From: Ignavibacteriaceae bacterium
GTDB lineage: Bacteria; Bacteroidota; Ignavibacteria; Ignavibacteriales; Ignavibacteriaceae
DNA length: 64,000 nucleotides
Reading direction: 5' to 3'
Assembly: GCA_013360295.1 (NCBI GenBank)
Contig: JABWCL010000011.1
Location: 1 to 64,000, forward strand
Below are positions 63,416 through 64,000 of this stretch, in pieces (position 1 is the first letter of the stretch; the number at the start of each line of letters is the position of its first letter). Below the pieces are notes generated by a model. That model did not search any database, had not been told where the DNA came from, and worked only from the letters and a program-made list of their open reading frames with translations. A program made the translations under genes and the position numbers.

Positions 63416-64000
63416 CTATTTGATTAAAATCATTTTTTTGGAATCAATATGAACTTCCTGCTTTGAGCTTGTAGTTGCAATCAGTTTGGCATAGTAAACG
63501 CCGGACGCAACATTCTCACCGCTCCACAGCACTTCGTGATATCCCGCTTCCCTCTCCTCGTCGATCAGTTCGGCGACTTCCTTACCGAGCAGGTCAGATA
63601 CAACCAGCCTCACGCCGCTCTTCTCAGCGAGTATAAACCTGATGGTGGTCGCCCCGTTGAAAGGATTGGGATAATTCTGTAATAACTCATACTCTTTTTT
63701 TGTCGTGCCCGCTTTTACCATAACGGGGTAAGTATAAGTATACTCTCCGTTAAGGTCAATCTGCTTCAGGCGGTAGAATACCTCCGTAGGTTCAGCAAAC
63801 GGGGGGAGGCGGTCATCGAACCTGTAGATGCTCAGTTCAGTCGTGGTGCCTTTCCCTTCAACAAAGCCTACTCTCTTCCATCCGTTCTTTATGCTTCTGT
63901 AGATCTCGAACCCGCTGTTATTTATCTCCGAGACGGTTATCCACTGCAGAATGGCGTCACTCCCCGCGACTGAAGCGGAGAAACTTTCCAGTTCAACAGG
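63416..64000 (-). CDS. T9SS type A sorting domain protein, partial (5' end off right edge)
   Basis: Only the C-terminal 194 codons are in the window; the frame remains open to the edge, so an internal Met at 63721 is not the start. It reads PVELESFSASVAGSDAILQW, SEINNSGFEIYRS, VGFVEGKGTTTELSIY, VFYRLKQIDLNGEY, then QNYPNPFNGATTIRFIL and GVYYAKLI, ending KKMILIK. This is the standard fibronectin-like module plus sorting domain. It lacks the captured repeat, having SIKNGWKR there. Confidence 0.9.
   Translation of the reverse strand, partial: PVELESFSASVAGSDAILQWITVSEINNSGFEIYRSIKNGWKRVGFVEGKGTTTELSIYRFDDRLPPFAEPTEVFYRLKQIDLNGEYTYTYPVMVKAGTTKKEYELLQNYPNPFNGATTIRFILAEKSGVRLVVSDLLGKEVAELIDEEREAGYHEVLWSGENVASGVYYAKLIATTSSKQEVHIDSKKMILIK

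Overview
The window looks like a chromosomal segment of an Ignavibacteria-type bacterium (Bacteroidota/Chlorobi lineage). The evidence is at least seven proteins ending in type IX secretion (T9SS) sorting domains with NYPNPFN cores, clear Shine-Dalgarno sequences in front of many genes, pyruvate:ferredoxin oxidoreductase (suggesting anaerobic or facultative life), and Bacteroidota-style families (DUF4296, DUF1460, patatin-Omp85). No rRNA, tRNA, transposase, integrase, prophage or true CRISPR array was seen. The species assignment is an inference.

Layout. 1-0.96 kb: C-terminal part of a secreted T9SS protein running off the left edge. 1.5-3.7 kb: minus-strand TlpA-like thioredoxin, a small membrane protein, a DUF4296 lipoprotein and a rhomboid protease, followed by a 52-53 bp periodic intergenic repeat array. 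4.3-8.7 kb: gap-pgk (minus) diverges from a Crp/Fnr regulator, PHP phosphoesterase and ribH (plus), with a perfect FNR-type palindrome between them. 8.9-12.2 kb: HisN-like phosphatase, Sel1-repeat protein and an unknown protein. 12.5-17.1 kb: nifJ and a dihydroorotate-dehydrogenase-like gene, closed by a good terminator. 17.4-19.4 kb: a MORN/TonB-C protein convergent and overlapping with pdxB. 19.5-22.1 kb: a four-gene signalling cluster (secreted protein, membrane protein, PAS histidine kinase, CheY-like receiver). 22.2-32.3 kb: minus-strand housekeeping genes: tag, patatin-Omp85, EVE, DUF1460, dnaB, then UDG, coaBC, rpoZ, gmk and yicC as a tight operon.

32.6-47.1 kb is the accessory heart of the window: five T9SS-secreted surface proteins (beta-sandwich, two GLUG, a 1640-residue adhesin-like protein, kelch) plus a membrane-anchored AraC regulator. 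They have different passenger domains but very similar C-terminal modules, and four carry a short AT-rich intergenic repeat captured in frame. Short or degenerate ORFs lie between them.

47.1-54.7 kb: MscS channel, pabB-pabC opposite pabA, a UvrD-like helicase with a DEDDh exonuclease inserted in it, and a HEAT-like protein. 54.9-57.9 kb: a plus-strand redox/metal group (DsrE-like, peroxiredoxin, thioesterase, ZIP transporter, His-rich NifX-like protein). 58-63 kb: msrB, creatininase-family and M16 peptidase genes separated by repeat-rich gaps. 63.4-64 kb: another T9SS protein running off the right edge.

I did not find a clearly new defence or mobile system. The most interesting material is repeat biology (periodic array, AT-rich repeats inside genes), the modular T9SS gene family, the helicase-exonuclease fusion, and a Crp/Fnr regulator lacking cysteines with a matching operator.
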